From: Cladochytrium replicatum
Taxonomy: Eukaryota > Chytridiomycota > Chytridiomycetes > Cladochytriales > Cladochytriaceae
Direction of reading: 5' to 3'
NCBI GenBank assembly: GCA_025526935.1
Contig: JAHLKD010000022.1
Location: forward strand, 131,501-195,500
DNA: 64,000 bases
This document shows, in pieces, positions 32,201-44,923 of this stretch; positions within the stretch are counted from its first letter, which is position 1, and the number at the start of each line of letters is the position of its first letter. A program made the position numbers and the translations under genes. Under the pieces are notes generated by a model. The model was not told the DNA's origin and ran no database searches. It saw nothing but the letters and a program-made list of their open reading frames with translations.

Positions 32201-34035
32201 TACATGTCCCCATAGTTTTGTCGCAATGAGAACACATTTTTCAAGCCATGCACCTCAAGTTCTGCTATCTCATTGATCCCGATTCCATTCCGAATGACTC
32301 GAACTGATCCGCCTTTGAATCCGCCACAAACGGCCACTATTTGGCCCTTCAAATAGGTAAGGGCGTTGAAATCAAGTCAATACATCACCTTCACCTGCCC
32401 TTGCTTCTCGAGATCAACAACTCTGAAGTCACGAATCGGTGCAAGGTTGTTATATGTGTCCACAATCTTCAAATATGCCCCCAAAGCATTCTGTTCTTCC
32501 AAAAGTTTTACCAACTGAGAGTCGCCAAAGTGGGATCCGATGAAAACGTATCCGTTGTCAAGATATGCAATAGCCGATGCTAGACTCGTCTGCGGGTAGT
32601 GGTATAAATCAGAACACTTATCAAAGTCAAGAGCGATTAACACGGTACCTCTCCAAGCTGTTCGAGTTTCATATCCACGATCTGTTCGCCATCGGCATCC
32701 GAAACCAAGAAGAGAAGGAACAGTCTCCCATACACATCTGCAAGGAGAAAACGCTTTCGATCTTCTCCTCCGATTGGACACCAGCTTCAAAAAATGAAAG
32801 ATTAGCTTAATTGGAAGCGCTAATCGGCATGTTACCATTTGATAAGCTTTGGAGGAACAATATCGACTGTGACACACACTTTTGGTGAGTAGCAAACGTA
32901 AGTAAATGACTCTTCACCGATGATTATCACCCCGCCTGTGTGTAACAGAGTTGAACAAAAATTGTCAAATTATGGAAATGGAACCCACCCCACGGTTGCT
33001 GGACAGGAATCAGCGTATGTGCAGTCTTATCGATATCAGTCAACGTTTCCATGTCTTTCACAGATCTGAGCTCTTTTGCCTCGAAATCAACAGAGTAGAT
33101 TTTCAATTTACGACTCATGTTCACATCCTCAGAAATGATGGCGATCGTGGGGAACGTAGGGAAGTTTGGGTTTGTCGAGCTGCTGAACATATTGGGCACG
33201 ATCGATGCAGATGACGAAGAGGATCGCTTTACTGGTGTCGACGGCGTGGGTTTAGGGACATCCGGCGTAGCTGGCGGCGTATCGAGGAATACAATCGCAT
33301 GAACCAGCAGGTCATCCATTCTAGCAATCAATAAATTTCCGATCAATGTCATCACGAAGGGATCCCTCTTCAAAAACCTACCGAATGGTGAAAGAGTCAG
33401 AGGAGAGGTCGCCCAAGGCTGGTTGCACAGGCCTCGACACAGCGCTCTTCATCTTCCTATCCGGCACCGCACCCCCATTCCCAGTCCCACCTTTGAACCA
33501 AATTGCGTTCCGCGGGTGATACATCGGAATGACCCTCAACAGCCCCTGATACGCGTGCACCGCCGCGGCTCTACAATACGGATCCACAATCGCGACCTGC
33601 CCACCCTGCGCGATCGTGCCCCCACGTTCCCGCAAATCTCCACTCGCTTCGGTTTTGATTTCGTTTTTCTCGGGATCATAAGATAGCGCGCAGTAGCGGT
33701 GTTTTACCGTGGTCACGAAGAGGATGTCGATAGAAAGGTTCGGAGGGCGGTAGAGCTCCATGTGTGCGATTCGGGCGTAGAGATCGACATCGAGGACGGG
33801 CTCGAGGCCTGAAGTAGTGACTTTGAGGATCTCGATATGTGAGGATTTTCTAGGATATTGAAGGATGTCAGTGTTGATTCGCTCGTTTGTGCGGTCAGGA
33901 TGAGCACTACCCCAGGATCAAATTCAAGTGCGATGGTCCGGTAAAGTTCCCTTTGAGCGCGTAGTACGTTGAGGTTGCCTTGTAAGCCGTCACCGTGTAG
34001 AAATACTCCTGGGTGTTCTTCGCACTGAATGCCAT
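29289..34035 (-). CDS. DDB1: DDB1, damage-specific DNA-binding protein 1 (CUL4 adaptor)
   Basis: DDB1 is a triple beta-propeller protein that links CUL4 ubiquitin ligase to WD40 receptors and takes part in UV-damage recognition. On the minus strand the start [21 protein letters not shown] at 34035 leads to [12 protein letters not shown]. Later exons give [121 protein letters not shown] and [12 protein letters not shown]. The end is [18 protein letters not shown], then [15 protein letters not shown] and TGA at 29289, the family's C-terminal helices. More than a dozen short introns are needed. CPSF1/RSE1 share the fold, but the matches here are to DDB1. Confidence 0.95.
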
Positions 34036-34236
34036 CGCAACTTGAGACCCGTGTGAAGAAGCCACAGTCGAGCTTAGCTTTTGTTTTCCTCAGCTACTGT
34101 CAGCTTACATAAAATACATCGTAGTCAATGAATGAGGCTAGCGAGAAAGGATTAAAAACAACAGGTATTTCCAAACAAATAAAAAAGTGTTGGTGCATCC
34201 CACCGCCAAAAAATACACAAACATCGATGCTCTTTT

Positions 34237-37200
34237 TTAGAAGAACTCGACAGGTCGATCGTGGGGCAAGATCTTCAGGACTTCTGTAGGCAGTCCCACT
34301 TCATTGAGCTCGTCTGTGAGGTCCCGGAGGTACTCCACAGGCCCGCACATGAACACTCGCAACGAGCTTCCTTCTCCCAATGTCACCACTGATCCATTCC
34401 GGCTTTGATCCATGCCGTGCATGTATTCCGATGGTGCATATGTCTGAATAATGGATGCAACATCGTCGGGTCTGAGCTTCCCAAGATGCACGATTCCACA
34501 TGGGAGCGGTACAGCTTCCAGAGGTGGTGCGGTGTGGCTCACCAGCGTGTAGTCCGGGTTGACGCTCGCTGCAGCACGTACGGCGGCAAAATGGTCCTGC
34601 ACGAAATGGTGGACGGCGATGTACTCCGGGTATCCCAGCAAAGATCCCTCGAAAGACTCCATACCCACGAGCTCGTCGAGCGAATTGACCGAGTTCACTA
34701 CGACGACTTTGGGTGGCGGCACACGGCCCATTCGGACGGCCTGGGCGCGTTGTGCTGAAACAAATCGAGGGAGCGTGATCGAAAGCGGAAAGGAGCCACT
34801 CTCGTTCGTGCTAAAGTTGTGTCCGGAACACCAACCATCAAAGTAGTGGTGTTTTGCTACCACCTGGTCGCCCGGGTACACCTGAATCTCGTCACCGTAC
34901 TGCGGGGTATACACTCCAGTTGCGGTGAGCGTTTCAAGTGCTGGCAAAAACAGGTAGGAGAGCAGCTGAAGAACCGGAGTGACCCCAGAGCCAGCGCAAA
35001 ACAGGAACAACACATCCGGCATCCATTCCTCTGGTACGTACCGTGCGTCATTCGAGACGTACGATGCACGGGATGTATCCCGGAGTGGTCTGGATGGACC
35101 AAGCATAACTCCGCCGATGGGTCCGCGGATCTTGAACTGGCGATCGCCAGGTCGCTGGCGAATGAGGTAATTGGCAACCGCGCCATTTGGAACCGCTCGA
35201 ACCACGATATCAAATGCTGAGAGATTGCCAGAGAGTGGGTTGTAGAACCGCGAAACAATGCGCTTATCCGGAAGGCGAACTTGGATTTCGATTGATTGAC
35301 CGGGAAGGAAATCGAGTGGCTCGTCATTGCGAATATCATGAGGGTACAGTAGACAAAAGCGAAGGCGATATGCTTGTCGTGCGCCTGGCGCTGTGCTGGT
35401 TGTGATTTGCTTCCGATCAGTCAAAGTGTATCGCCTGTACTCGTTCTTATTAAACTTCCGCCCGGATGGATTATTGAACTTCGCGTTTGCGGTAACCGCG
35501 GAGTATGCGTCGAAGACTTCTGAACTGCTACTCACAAGTTCACCTACAACAAGGGTTGCTAGACGACGAAGTGCAACGTCTGTGTGTATGTGCGTTCTGC
35601 ATATTAATGTTAGGGCGATGTCCTGACAAAATGGTACAACTATGAAACAAACTACCTTCTGGCCTTCAGGATAATCTTCCAGTCGCTTTCGGTAACAAGA
35701 GGCGACATTCTCATCTGATCCAAAATCGAACCGGTGAAAGAAAGGGCATGCGAGGCAGCGCTTCCCCTCCTTGCCATCCCTGGAGCCGTGTTTCTTGCCG
35801 ACTGTTGGCGAACTACTTTGGCGTTTGCACGATCCTTTCGCTGTTCTGGGTAGTTCTTCCGAGGTGTGAACTCTGCAAGCGGTCCACAAAATTAATACCA
35901 CGATGACACTTTGATAAACTCTGAGCCAGTTACGACTCACCATCGGCATCAAATCCAGCTTCATGGAAGTAATCGTTGGAAATGTCCGTTCCGTTGACTT
36001 GGTACAAAATGATCGATCCACCGGGGTGCGACGAGATCCATGACGAAATATCGTATACATAACGCCCATTGGCAACGACGTACAACTTTCCTTTCATTAC
36101 TTCCTCGTCCAAAGACTCCCACGTGAACGGCGCCAAGTTCGAACGCAAACTGATCTTCTCAACGGGAATCAAGGTGTTGATCACAACTGGTGGCTTGTCA
36201 CTCGGTAAGGTCTGCCCCATGGTCGGCTGCTGGTACCGATCTTTCTGTGGTCGGTTCACTGTTCCCGCAAGCGCATCAACCCTCAACTGGGTCTTCTTCT
36301 TCTCAATTGCCGGGTTGATTCGTCGAACTCGGATACGAACATACACCTCGATCGTGGTGTATATTACGACCCAGAACGCAACCAAGAAAAAGTACACGTA
36401 CCAGGCTTCCCTTCCACGCTCTTCTGCAATGGGGAAAGCCATATCGAGACCGATTCCAACCTGGACGAACGCGAGAAGCAAAAGAACAGCACCCTGGATG
36501 GCGTGATATCCTTTGCTCCAACTCCTGAGTTTCTCAAGAGACTCGTCCGCAAGACCAAGCAGGTTGATCACACCAATCGTCACTTGGATGACAGTGATTG
36601 CGAGTAAGATAATGCCTATCACGGTGTGTGGAATCAGACGGGTGGTTGGGATCGTCAGAATAATGACAGTGAGCAACCCGAAAGACGCGGTTGTACCGAC
36701 AAGTTGAACTCCCATGTGCCAATAAAGCCAGGCATACTATGATTACATTGGTAAGATATACAGGGAATGCGACAGAATACAAACCTGAGACCGCAAGTAA
36801 CGAGAAATGATGACCGAGGATGGGAACAGGATAATCCACACAAACGCCATTCCGAACCCGTGAATCAATTTGTTGGTGTAGCTAACCGGTCCGAAGTTAA
36901 GAACAGCATCAGCGTTCACTTGGCTATTTCCATTCGACCCGGAACCAGGGTCTGTAGAGTTGGCCGGCGATGGAGGTGGAGCAGGATTAAAAATAACCGA
37001 TAGAGCACCTCTCCACTTGTTGCCGTGATAACTGAACCAGTTATCGTCTTTGGCGCGGTAGCTCGGGATCAAATTGAACGACCAGATGACGTTGCTATAC
37101 ACAGTCGGGTCGACAATGGTATAGTACGTGGTGTTTGGAGCGAAGGGTCTTGTCCATTCGCAATAGATCACATTCTCGGTGAATCCTCCGCTCAAAGGTC

Positions 37201-37739
37201 TGACCGCCAACCAGTTCTCGTCATTGACCGGGGTCTTGGAGTTCGTTGATAAGGCTCAGACAATTGCACATATACGCGATGCTTACCGGTGGATAATAAC
37301 CAGATACTGGCAAATGCTCATGAACTTTGTACTTCGTGTAAGTCGGATCGAAGTGGCACACAACAAACTGAGCCCCGATCATAGTTCGCCCAAAACCTGC
37401 ACGGAGCATGTTAGCTCTTTGTTTTTTGGCTTGAACAAACGAACCAAATCCAAGGAAGGGCCGGAAGAGCTGCGACTGCGCTACGGAGCTGGCGTTTGCA
37501 AACGGGGTCCGAAGCGCCAGCACGACATTGAGATGAGTCGCATTCGTACCCCATCTAATAGTGTAGTTGTACGCTGGGCTCGAGAACAGAGATACTGCTG
37601 CAGGATATTTCGCCGCAATGTCCGAAAAAGGGATGTTTTCTGAAGTTCGGTAAAGCTCCTCTGAAGAGCATACTTGTGGAACTAGGCAGACGATCGATAG
37701 CAACGCCGCAAAGTATGCGGTCGCCGGAGAGCGCACCAT
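34237..37739 (-). CDS. DOMON - cytochrome b561 - cytochrome b5 - FAD/NAD(P)H reductase fusion
   Basis: This is a membrane redox protein built of five modules. From the ATG at 37739, a signal peptide (AALLSIVCLVPQVCSS) leads to a DOMON domain. A b561 unit follows, with YTNKLIHGFGMAFVWIILFP, IGIILLAITVIQVTIGVINL, YHAIQGAVLLLLAFVQVGIGL and YVYFFLVAFWVVIYTTIEV and suitable histidines. A cytosolic cytochrome b5 domain has ISSWISSHPGGSIILYQVNG. The C-terminal reductase has the FAD motif RFYNPLSG, the nucleotide loop FCAGSGVTPVLQLL and a final MCGPVEYLRDL. The likely path is NAD(P)H to FAD to b5 heme, across the membrane through b561 to the outer DOMON heme, reducing an external acceptor such as ferric iron or a quinone. 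Several introns are required. Domain calls are firm; the acceptor is inference. Confidence 0.88.
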
Positions 37740-38127
37740 CGCGCCGAACAATGACGTTGCAATAAGAATGAGGCTGAAAATTGATGCTTTTTTTAATGAG
37801 AGGGGCTAAAGTTAACAAAATAGTCGGAGAGTTCGGACAAAGCAAGCAACACGACGATAAGTCGTGATCGCGATTAAGCTAGCGCACAGCGAACACTCGG
37901 CAGTGATTCACACGTGGAGATATAGATATGCCTTCTTCAAGGTGTCCAAAGCAAGGATGGAAAGTGATGAGGTTGGGAAAGACACCAGCCTCATCATCAA
38001 GACCCTGACACCAGCCACGAACCGCCACACTCGCGCCCCTTCTAGATCAATCCAATCACGTCTTTTCTTCTGTTCTTGTTTTGTTAAGAAAAGTACCGAA
38101 TCTTGTATTCCCTCTCGTTATTAGTCC
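37740..38127. promoter_or_regulatory. Divergent intergenic region
   Basis: 388 bp between the start of the redox fusion (-) and the ORF cluster starting at 38128 (+). No motif is clear. It must hold the fusion gene's promoter. Confidence 0.4.
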
Positions 38128-39118
38128 ATGGGTGATGATAATGCTCAATCGAAGCAGTTTCGTCCTGCACCAAAGCGTTCCAAAGCCAGAATCTCCTCTG
38201 CTTCTCTAAACAAACGTGCTCCACTTGCTCGGCCATTGTTGCCACTCGAACCACTTCCACCACTTCTGAAGGTAATCCCACCTTTAAATACAAATAATCC
38301 TGCAGATCCAGTCCATGCGAGTGAAGCTCCTTCCAGCAACACAATATTTGTTTCGAAAGGAAGCGCAACTGATATTTCCAAATCAGGTGCATCGAAGATC
38401 ACTAATTGTTCTCATGTGAAATTAACAACACAGAACCGTAAGGATGGAAAAGTTGGGACCAAAGCCGAGATAGCAGATCCTGGCGTTGCTAAGAAGGGAG
38501 ATAGCAGCATTGACAATGAACCGTTGAAACGGCTATCCCCAATCTGTCCAAACCATCAGGCAAACCCAGAAAAGTTATTCAAGCAATACTGGACACTGTC
38601 AACCAGAACATTGAGCCTGCATCGATTCACGCGCCAATTAGCGAGAAATTTAGGCAAGTTAATATCTCACTGGGAAACACGGACCAGCAGGATGTTAACA
38701 ATTTAATGGACACACCAATCGATAGACCCAAACCGGGTCTGCTAGATGCCCTTCCATACGCTCAACGAGCGTGCCGCAAAGCTTTCCGCGTCGCCAGTTC
38801 TGACTCCAATGCATCGATCCTGAGGATGATAGACGCTCGCTTGATTCACAAGAGCCCCTCGGCAATGCCATCACGCTTTATGGAAGACTTAGCAGAAGCT
38901 CTGTGCATTTGTTTTTTATTCCTGATACACAAGGTGCTGAAGCAAATGAAGCCATTAATGCAAGCACGAACATCCCCAAAACTCCAAACATGCTTGTAGA
39001 GGACTTTCAAGAGCCACGACGGAAGTTTCTGGATCAAAACGGCAACAGCACAGAGCAAAGATTGCGGACAGCAAAGGCATTGCCATTGGCATATAGGAAG
39101 CGAGAACGAGGCGATTAA
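38128..39118 (+). pseudogene. Multi-frame ORF cluster, unknown function
   Basis: The ATG at 38128 opens a basic, Pro/Ser-rich protein (MGDDNAQSKQFRPAPKRSKAR). Near 38530 the best coding signal moves to another frame, with AIPNLSKPSGKPRKVIQAIL, EPASIHAPISEKFRQ and DTPIDRPKPGLLDALPYAQR. Near 38910 it moves again, to DTQGAEANEAINASTNIPK and VEDFQEPRRKFLDQNGNST, stopping at 39118. Neither shift has a convincing intron. Neighbouring genes show no such breaks, so decay is more likely than sequencing error. The family is not recognised. Coding-like sequence even continues past the stop. Confidence 0.35.
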
Positions 39119-39223
39119 CGGGCCGGGGCAAGATCTGAAAGTTTCACCCGAGATATATCGACAGAGCCCCGTCGCCACCGTCGAGGAAACACGGATTCGT
39201 CCAATGATGATCGGAAACCACTT

Positions 39224-39526
39224 TCACCAATACGCTTTCGACGCATAACCGAACCAGCGAAATCGGCTAGAGTAGCTTCCGTTCCAGCTGCAGCTGCAGA
39301 CGCAATTGGAAGAAGATGTGGAGCTCGGCTCTTGAGCGCTGTTGTTGCCACCGTGTCCTGATACACGTCTGCGTTTGTCCTGCATGCTGTCCCCCTCGCT
39401 CGACGCCTCTGAAATTTGGGGGGCTGGCAGACTTCGCTTCCGTGTGTCAAGCGGATGACTGTCCACAAGTCTTTGGCTTGCGTTGGACGCTGCCCTACGC
39501 TTTGGTTTAACAAAGGCGGCGTCCAT
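39224..39526 (-). CDS. Short ORF related to the 20-kb pseudogene
   Basis: The ATG at 39526 sits in a good context and begins MDAAFVKPKRRAASNASQ, then QRLVDSHPLDTRKRSLPAPQ, SSEGDSMQDKRRRVSGHGGN and EPSSTSSS. The stretch 39315-39512 matches 20060-20246 on the opposite strand, and here the frame is unbroken across the place where the 20-kb copy lost about one base. KRKR/KRRR clusters suggest a nuclear protein. It may be a first exon whose continuation I cannot place. It overlaps the end region of the plus-strand ORF cluster, so one of the two readings may be wrong. Confidence 0.35.
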   Translation of the reverse strand: MDAAFVKPKRRAASNASQRLVDSHPLDTRKRSLPAPQISEASSEGDSMQDKRRRVSGHGGNNSAQEPSSTSSSNCVCSCSWNGSYSSRFRWFGYASKAYW

Positions 39527-39817
39527 TTTTGCTCTGGTGTGGCTGGAACTTTACTGACTCTAATTGTCCAGGTGCACCTTCGCACTGCACGGCTGAGACA
39601 GAGAGCTGCATCAAGAATATGTATATGAAGCGTTGGATTGCTAACTACTCCGGATCCGGATTGGACTCAACAAAGCGCGAATTGGGATAGTGTCTCCCTT
39701 CAACCACCTCAAGTGCCAAATCATCCCATTAATGACGAAATCCTGCAATCCTCGTTCATTCCCTTGTCGCAAAATCGTACAAAAAATTCCTCATGACCAC
39801 TTACCATAATTGATATA

Positions 39818-40467
39818 ATGATTGCATCCATCGTGCTCACCCCCACTGCTGCTCACCTACGAGGTTCGACAGAAGCAAGTGTTTCGATGTATCCCGCAGC
39901 TGGCGAAAACTTTTTGGACCAGTATATAGCTCGGATGAAGAAGAGAGAGAGAAAAGCTACCATTCGATGTGACAGAGAAGAGATCGGAGGATGGTGGGAG
40001 CACCCGGTAGCACATGGCCCACAACGTTATCCAGACAGCTACAACGATCTTCCACAGCCAAAGAAGCCGAGCCGTGCTGTTTTCCAAGGAGCAAACACTA
40101 TACCATGAAGCAACCACCGTATTCGTGGGATCCTCGTCAAGAAGCAGCTTTTGGTTTCTTGAGACCAAAACTTCAAACGTATGCCCACGACCCGTGGGGA
40201 TCATTACAATCCCTTTCGACCCCATATCAGTGGCGTGATGTCGAACTCGCACGGCAAGGAGACGATAAACTCTTTTTCTTCCAGCATGGATCAGAACCTG
40301 TGGAACCAAAGTGCACAGGCCCGGATTATCCGACAACAGCCACTATATCCGTCGGCAATGTTTCCGTCAGATCGAATACCACGAAAGATTCCGTGATTTT
40401 CACATATCGTTGTTTCATGAAATTAAATAATGTTTTGTTTGTATTGAACACTCCAAGTTTAAAGTAA
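39818..40467 (+). CDS. Hypothetical protein, two frames joined at an ATGA overlap
   Basis: The ATG at 39818 gives MIASIVLTPTAAHLRG, then GENFLDQYIARMKKRERKAT and HGPQRYPDSYNDLPQPKKPS, ending at TGA 40106-40108. A second frame begins at the overlapping ATG (40105) with MKQPPYSWDPRQEAAFGFL and PYQWRDVELARQGDD, ending at 40467. Both halves are rich in P, Y and W, look coding, and run on the same strand, so one gene with an undetected intron or a frameshift is likely. It ends 5 bp from the convergent GH72 gene. I do not recognise the family. Confidence 0.35.
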
Positions 40468-40472
40468 GCAGA

Positions 40473-42025
40473 TTAATCCCTCCTTATTGGGGAACTCGGT
40501 AGCTCCACCGAACCAACCAACCACTTCTCGCTTCTCTGCGGACAGCGTGGCCAAAGTCGCGTCCTTCGCTCACGCTCCATTTGGACCGCTGTGGAATCAT
40601 TTGATTGTTCGCCCAACGCAGATCTCATTTTGTCACGGAACGTGTTGAATTCGGGTTGGATAGGCATTCGCTGCTCTGTCGCCCACGCATGTCTCTCCGA
40701 GTCCCGCGGATTTTTATCTTCCTGGATGTTTACTATTCCGTAGTTATTCTCCTCGTTCGAGTATTCGAACAGAACACCACCCGAGAAAGCCGACGACATG
40801 GGTGATGAATAAATGGCGGACACCTCCGATCACAAACCCGGGGAGATAAATATTAGTTGGAATAAAATAGAGAAGGCGAAATTTTACCTCGTTGAGTGTG
40901 CGTGGTCTTACGGCATTGCAGCCATATTCGCTTAGAATCATTGGGACGCCGTATTTGGACAACTGCTCCGTCCGTTCTTTGTAGCGAGAGCTACGATGAA
41001 AGTTAGCTGGGGATTTGGTGAAGTAATTGGTGATGGACGGTACCTGACAAAGTTCGCTGTTGGGCCGCACCAACTATATATGTTGATGCCATAAATGTCT
41101 GGTGCGCCTTCACGATGATCTTAACAAATATTGTCAAAAAGCCAGAAGCTCATAATTCATAGGGGGATTACCTTTTGTGTCCCCACAAAGAAGATAGTCT
41201 GCTTCATTTTGACGAAGGGAGTTAGTGTCGGTCACGCTAACCATCAACGGAATCGGATATCTAGTCAGGTTGCGAGTTTGATGCACTGAGCTATTGCGTT
41301 CTGTCATTCTTAGCTGAGCTTCCGCTGCCTTAGAAAGATGGTGACGGATGTCCCGAATCAATGCTTTTACATATGGTGCTGCCTGCTCATCGTGAGTATT
41401 GGTCGCTGGAGGATTGATGTACTCACCTTTGATGTATCGATCGAGTTCACAACCTCGTTGCCCACGATAAAGCCCAGCAGGTTGGAGAATTTTTGGAATG
41501 CATCAACTGTAGCCAAGTAACGCCTGCCCAAACAGGGTTGATTTTATGTTCTCCCTTCGTCAAAGAAAACTTACTCTACTAATCCCTTCGTATACGTCTC
41601 AGCAGGAGCTTCTCTGTGAATGGAGCTGAAAACTTTGCCAAGGTCCAGAAGGAGGAACATATTGTGATCTGCAAGTTTCTAACAAAAGCGGAACGATTAG
41701 CTATGTTCGAGGATGCGAGTAGCTATACCTTCATGAAAAGTTCATGTGAGACATTTGGATCTGTATCATACACCCGGATTACATTTATACCCAGTGATTC
41801 CATAATCGGAAGGTCCTGAATCCAGCTGCTTTCTGCGTCATCCGAGATCGGGTCCCATCCATACGCAGCTCGCGCCTGTCCACCAGGCTGATATGCGATA
41901 CCACGAACAGAAAATACTTCATGAGCAGCAGTGACCAGCCTGGTGCCAACTGTTCTAATGGGCTGTGTTTGAGATGCGACACCTTCAAAGCATATGAAAG
42001 GGACAAGAGTGAGCTGAAGAATCAT
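40473..42025 (-). CDS. GH72 beta-1,3-glucanosyltransferase (Gas/Gel family)
   Basis: GH72 enzymes cut and rejoin beta-1,3-glucan chains in the cell wall. The ATG at 42025 opens a signal peptide (MILQLTLVPFICFEGVASQ), then FSVRGIAYQPGG, DLPIMESLGINVIRVYDTDP and LGKVFSSIHREAP. The exon FSNLLGFIVGNEVVNSI holds the acid/base glutamate in NE. Next come ADYLLCGD, DIYGINIYSWCGP and VPMILSEYGCNAVRPRTLNE, with the nucleophile glutamate in SEYGCN. Near the end is FSGGVLFEYSNEENNYGIVN. At least six introns are needed. The protein stops soon after the catalytic domain. I see no CBM43 cysteine-rich module and no clear GPI-anchor tail, so it may be secreted. Both catalytic residues are present. Confidence 0.93.
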
Positions 42026-42227
42026 GGCTACCCGAAATCCTATCCAGCTTTTGGATCTTTATTTTTATATTTACAATGTTCAATGAGGCTATCACTCGCA
42101 GGCTTCACTCGCAGAACAGCTTCCTTTTTAGGCTGTGGCTTAGCAAGCTCCGGGAGCCCACGACTTCGCAGACTGAAAAAGGAATCACAACCTCAGAGAA
42201 AGCTCAGACTCAAGCTCAGAATAAACA
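42026..42227. promoter_or_regulatory. Bidirectional promoter between GH72 and POB3
   Basis: 202 bp separate the two divergent start codons. No TATA element is obvious. Confidence 0.5.
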
Positions 42228-44563
42228 ATGGGCGACTCGGCAAACTCGAAAGCTTACGACAACATTTGGCTCGTGGACCCCGTCCCCGTGAGTGTGGAGA
42301 GCGGTGGTGGATTAACGTGCTTGCTCATATTGGCGATCTAGAAAATGCCAGGAAAGTTCAGGCTTATTGACATGGGCATGGGCTGGCAAGAGCGGAAGGA
42401 TCCATCGAAAGAAGGGACTCCCACACGTGTAAAGATTGAGGCCACCGAGCTGAAGTCAATATCTTGGATGAGGGTGGCAAGGGACTACGGAATCAGAATC
42501 GTGAAAAAAGATGGGACTATATTGCGATTTGATGGATTTCCTCTTGACGTAAGGCAGTTTTCCTCCAACTTTCAACACTATTTTTTACTGTTGCCATCTC
42601 AGTCATTTCGAGAGCTCTCAGCCTTCATCAATCAACATTACAAGTTGAAATTGAACCAGAGAGAAATTTCTGTTCGAGGCTTGAACTGGGGTACAACTGA
42701 ACTGCACAACAATCATCTTTCCTTCCTGGTGGGAAGTCGACCAGCATTCGATATTCCATTGTCGCAAGTCCTGAACGCGAACACCACGAATAAGGACTCG
42801 GATGTAAATATTGAATTGCGTGATCCATTTACGTCAGAGGAGCGACAGCAGCTTTCAACGGCAAAGAGGAGGGGTGCAGATGATATGCTGGTTCAGATTC
42901 AGTTCTACATCCCTGGTCTGGCGAGCAAGGACGAAGACGAAGATGTAGAGGTTGACGAGAACGGGGTTCCCACAAACGGAGAGACAAAGAAGAATGATAA
43001 GGAAGATGGAGAGATCGGGGAGGACGACGAAATGGTCGATGCTGACGGAAAGGCTGTCACCGCCGCTTCACACTTCTGTGATCTTATCAAGAGAGCGGCT
43101 GATCTCGGTGCCACCACTAGCGAAATCATTACCACATTTGATAAAGTCATGTGCTTGGCTCCTCGGTACGTAAATAGAAAACTGCCGAAAACAGTATCGC
43201 TTGACCTTGCCATAGTGGTCGATTCCAAGTGCACTTCCATCCCACGGCTATGCGCATGGGAGGGAAATCATACGAATACCCGATTCCATATAATACCATC
43301 TTCAAGCTGTTCCTGCTTCCGAAACCAGATGCTCAGCACCACTTCTTAGTTATGGCCCTCCAACCAGCACTGCGCCAGGGGAACACAATTTACAAGTTCC
43401 TTGTATTTCAGTTCCAGACTGACGAGGAAACGGAAGATCTCGAACTGAACATTGACGAGTGAGTCAGATAAAGGATCAGAGTTTCCATATTTTTACAAGC
43501 ATTTTCCAGTGCGACGTACGAAGAGAAATACAAAGGAAAACTGGAGAAAACGTACGACGGTGCAACTTTCCAAGTTTTTGCCGACATTGTGCAGGGAATG
43601 ACTGGTCAGAAGTACGTCACTTCTGAATCAAGCTACACTGGGTAAGAACATAACTTAATCAAGGCATTAACCATTACTGAAGTTGTTGGGTAGATCACAG
43701 CAAGGAATCCAATGCTACCTCAGTGCAACGGAAGTGGTACTATATCCTCTCGAGAAGAGCTTTATTGCAATCTGGAAACCAACAATCAACTTCAAGCACT
43801 CCGAGGTTGAGCGGGTCACGTTCTCACGCCTTGGAACAACTACTCGTATGGTCGAGGTAACGTTTACTCTCAAAACAGATGTTGAGTACGTCTTCCGAAG
43901 CTTCCCCAGGTAAGAATATTGGTGTGATTGTTGAGTGGTTCTAACCGTTCACTTCAGAAACGAGTACGAACACTTGGAGAGCTTCTGCCGATCAAAGAAG
44001 ATTCAGGTGGTCAAAGAGGCGGACGACGTTGCTCCAACCTACAACGAGGGCGACGACTCTGATGATGGGAAAGGAGAAATTAAGCGCAAGCGAGAGGACG
44101 ACGAAGATGATGAAGACGAGAGTGGTAAGTGGAGGTATAGTTTTCGGTTGTTGCAGTTTGCTGAATACCCGTTGCAGAGGATGAAGATTTCGTTGCTTCT
44201 GACGAAAGTGCAAGTGGAGGAAGTGATAGCGAGGGGGAAGAAGACGGTAAGTGATTGACTTCCTTGCTCCTTCAAGTGACCTGACAGATTGGTCCGAAAA
44301 AAGAGGGAAATGACGCGACCCCGAAAACGAAGAAACGAAAAGAATCGGACATGGATGTAGATATTGAAGGAGATGACGACAAACCAAAGAAGAAGTCCTC
44401 CAGTTCGTCATCGAAGAAGCAGAAGCTGTCCGTTGACGGAGAATCCAAGAAGCCTAAGAAGAGCGATGGTGCAAAGAAGTCCGAGTCGGGCAGCAAAAAG
44501 AGCGACGGCAGCGGTAAATCAGTGAAGTCAGAGGAGAATAGCAGCAAAGGCAATCAGAAGTAA
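42228..44563 (+). CDS. POB3: FACT complex subunit Pob3 (SSRP1 family)
   Basis: Pob3 pairs with Spt16 in FACT, which loosens and rebuilds nucleosomes during transcription and replication. The ATG at 42228 gives MGDSANSKAYDNIWLV. After an intron, GKFRLIDMGMGWQERKD and ISWMRVARDYGIRIVKKDG match the N-terminal dimerisation domain, followed by GLNWGTTELHNNHLSFLVG. The double PH-like middle domain has LAPRG at a splice, FHPTAMRMGGKSYEYPIPYN, ATEVVLYPLEKSFIAIWKP and VERVTFSRLGTTTR. The tail is acidic (KREDDEDDEDES), then Ser/Lys-rich, and ends at 44563. No HMG box is present, as in yeast Pob3, so a separate Nhp6-like protein would be needed. About seven introns. Confidence 0.94.
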
Positions 44564-44923
44564 ATAAACTTGTACGTTCAATCTGAGCCAATAAACACTC
44601 AGATCGTAGGATGTATTTATAAGATGTTATAGCAGGTTGCACAAACTCAACTGATGAGGATACTAAAAATATCAGCCGCTGCATTCGCTGGGCAAACAAC
44701 TACTTATCAGCACACTAAACTACACAACTACCATTCAGTAGACTACCTTATTAGAATAAGAAAGACGAATTAAGGTGAAACTAGTGAAGAAAAATGAAAA
44801 GACCAAGGACAAAAAAATGCGGGGTAGAGGATCGGGCTGGAGTAGTCTTCAAATCGAGACATGGGGTTTGTCCGCTTGCTTCTTGCATTGAATCATTCTT
44901 TGCAAACCAAACTGCAAAATTGA
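44564..44923. other. 3' flank of POB3
   Basis: 360 bp containing the probable POB3 3' untranslated region, with an AATAAAC-like signal near 44590. Nothing else is seen. Confidence 0.4.
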
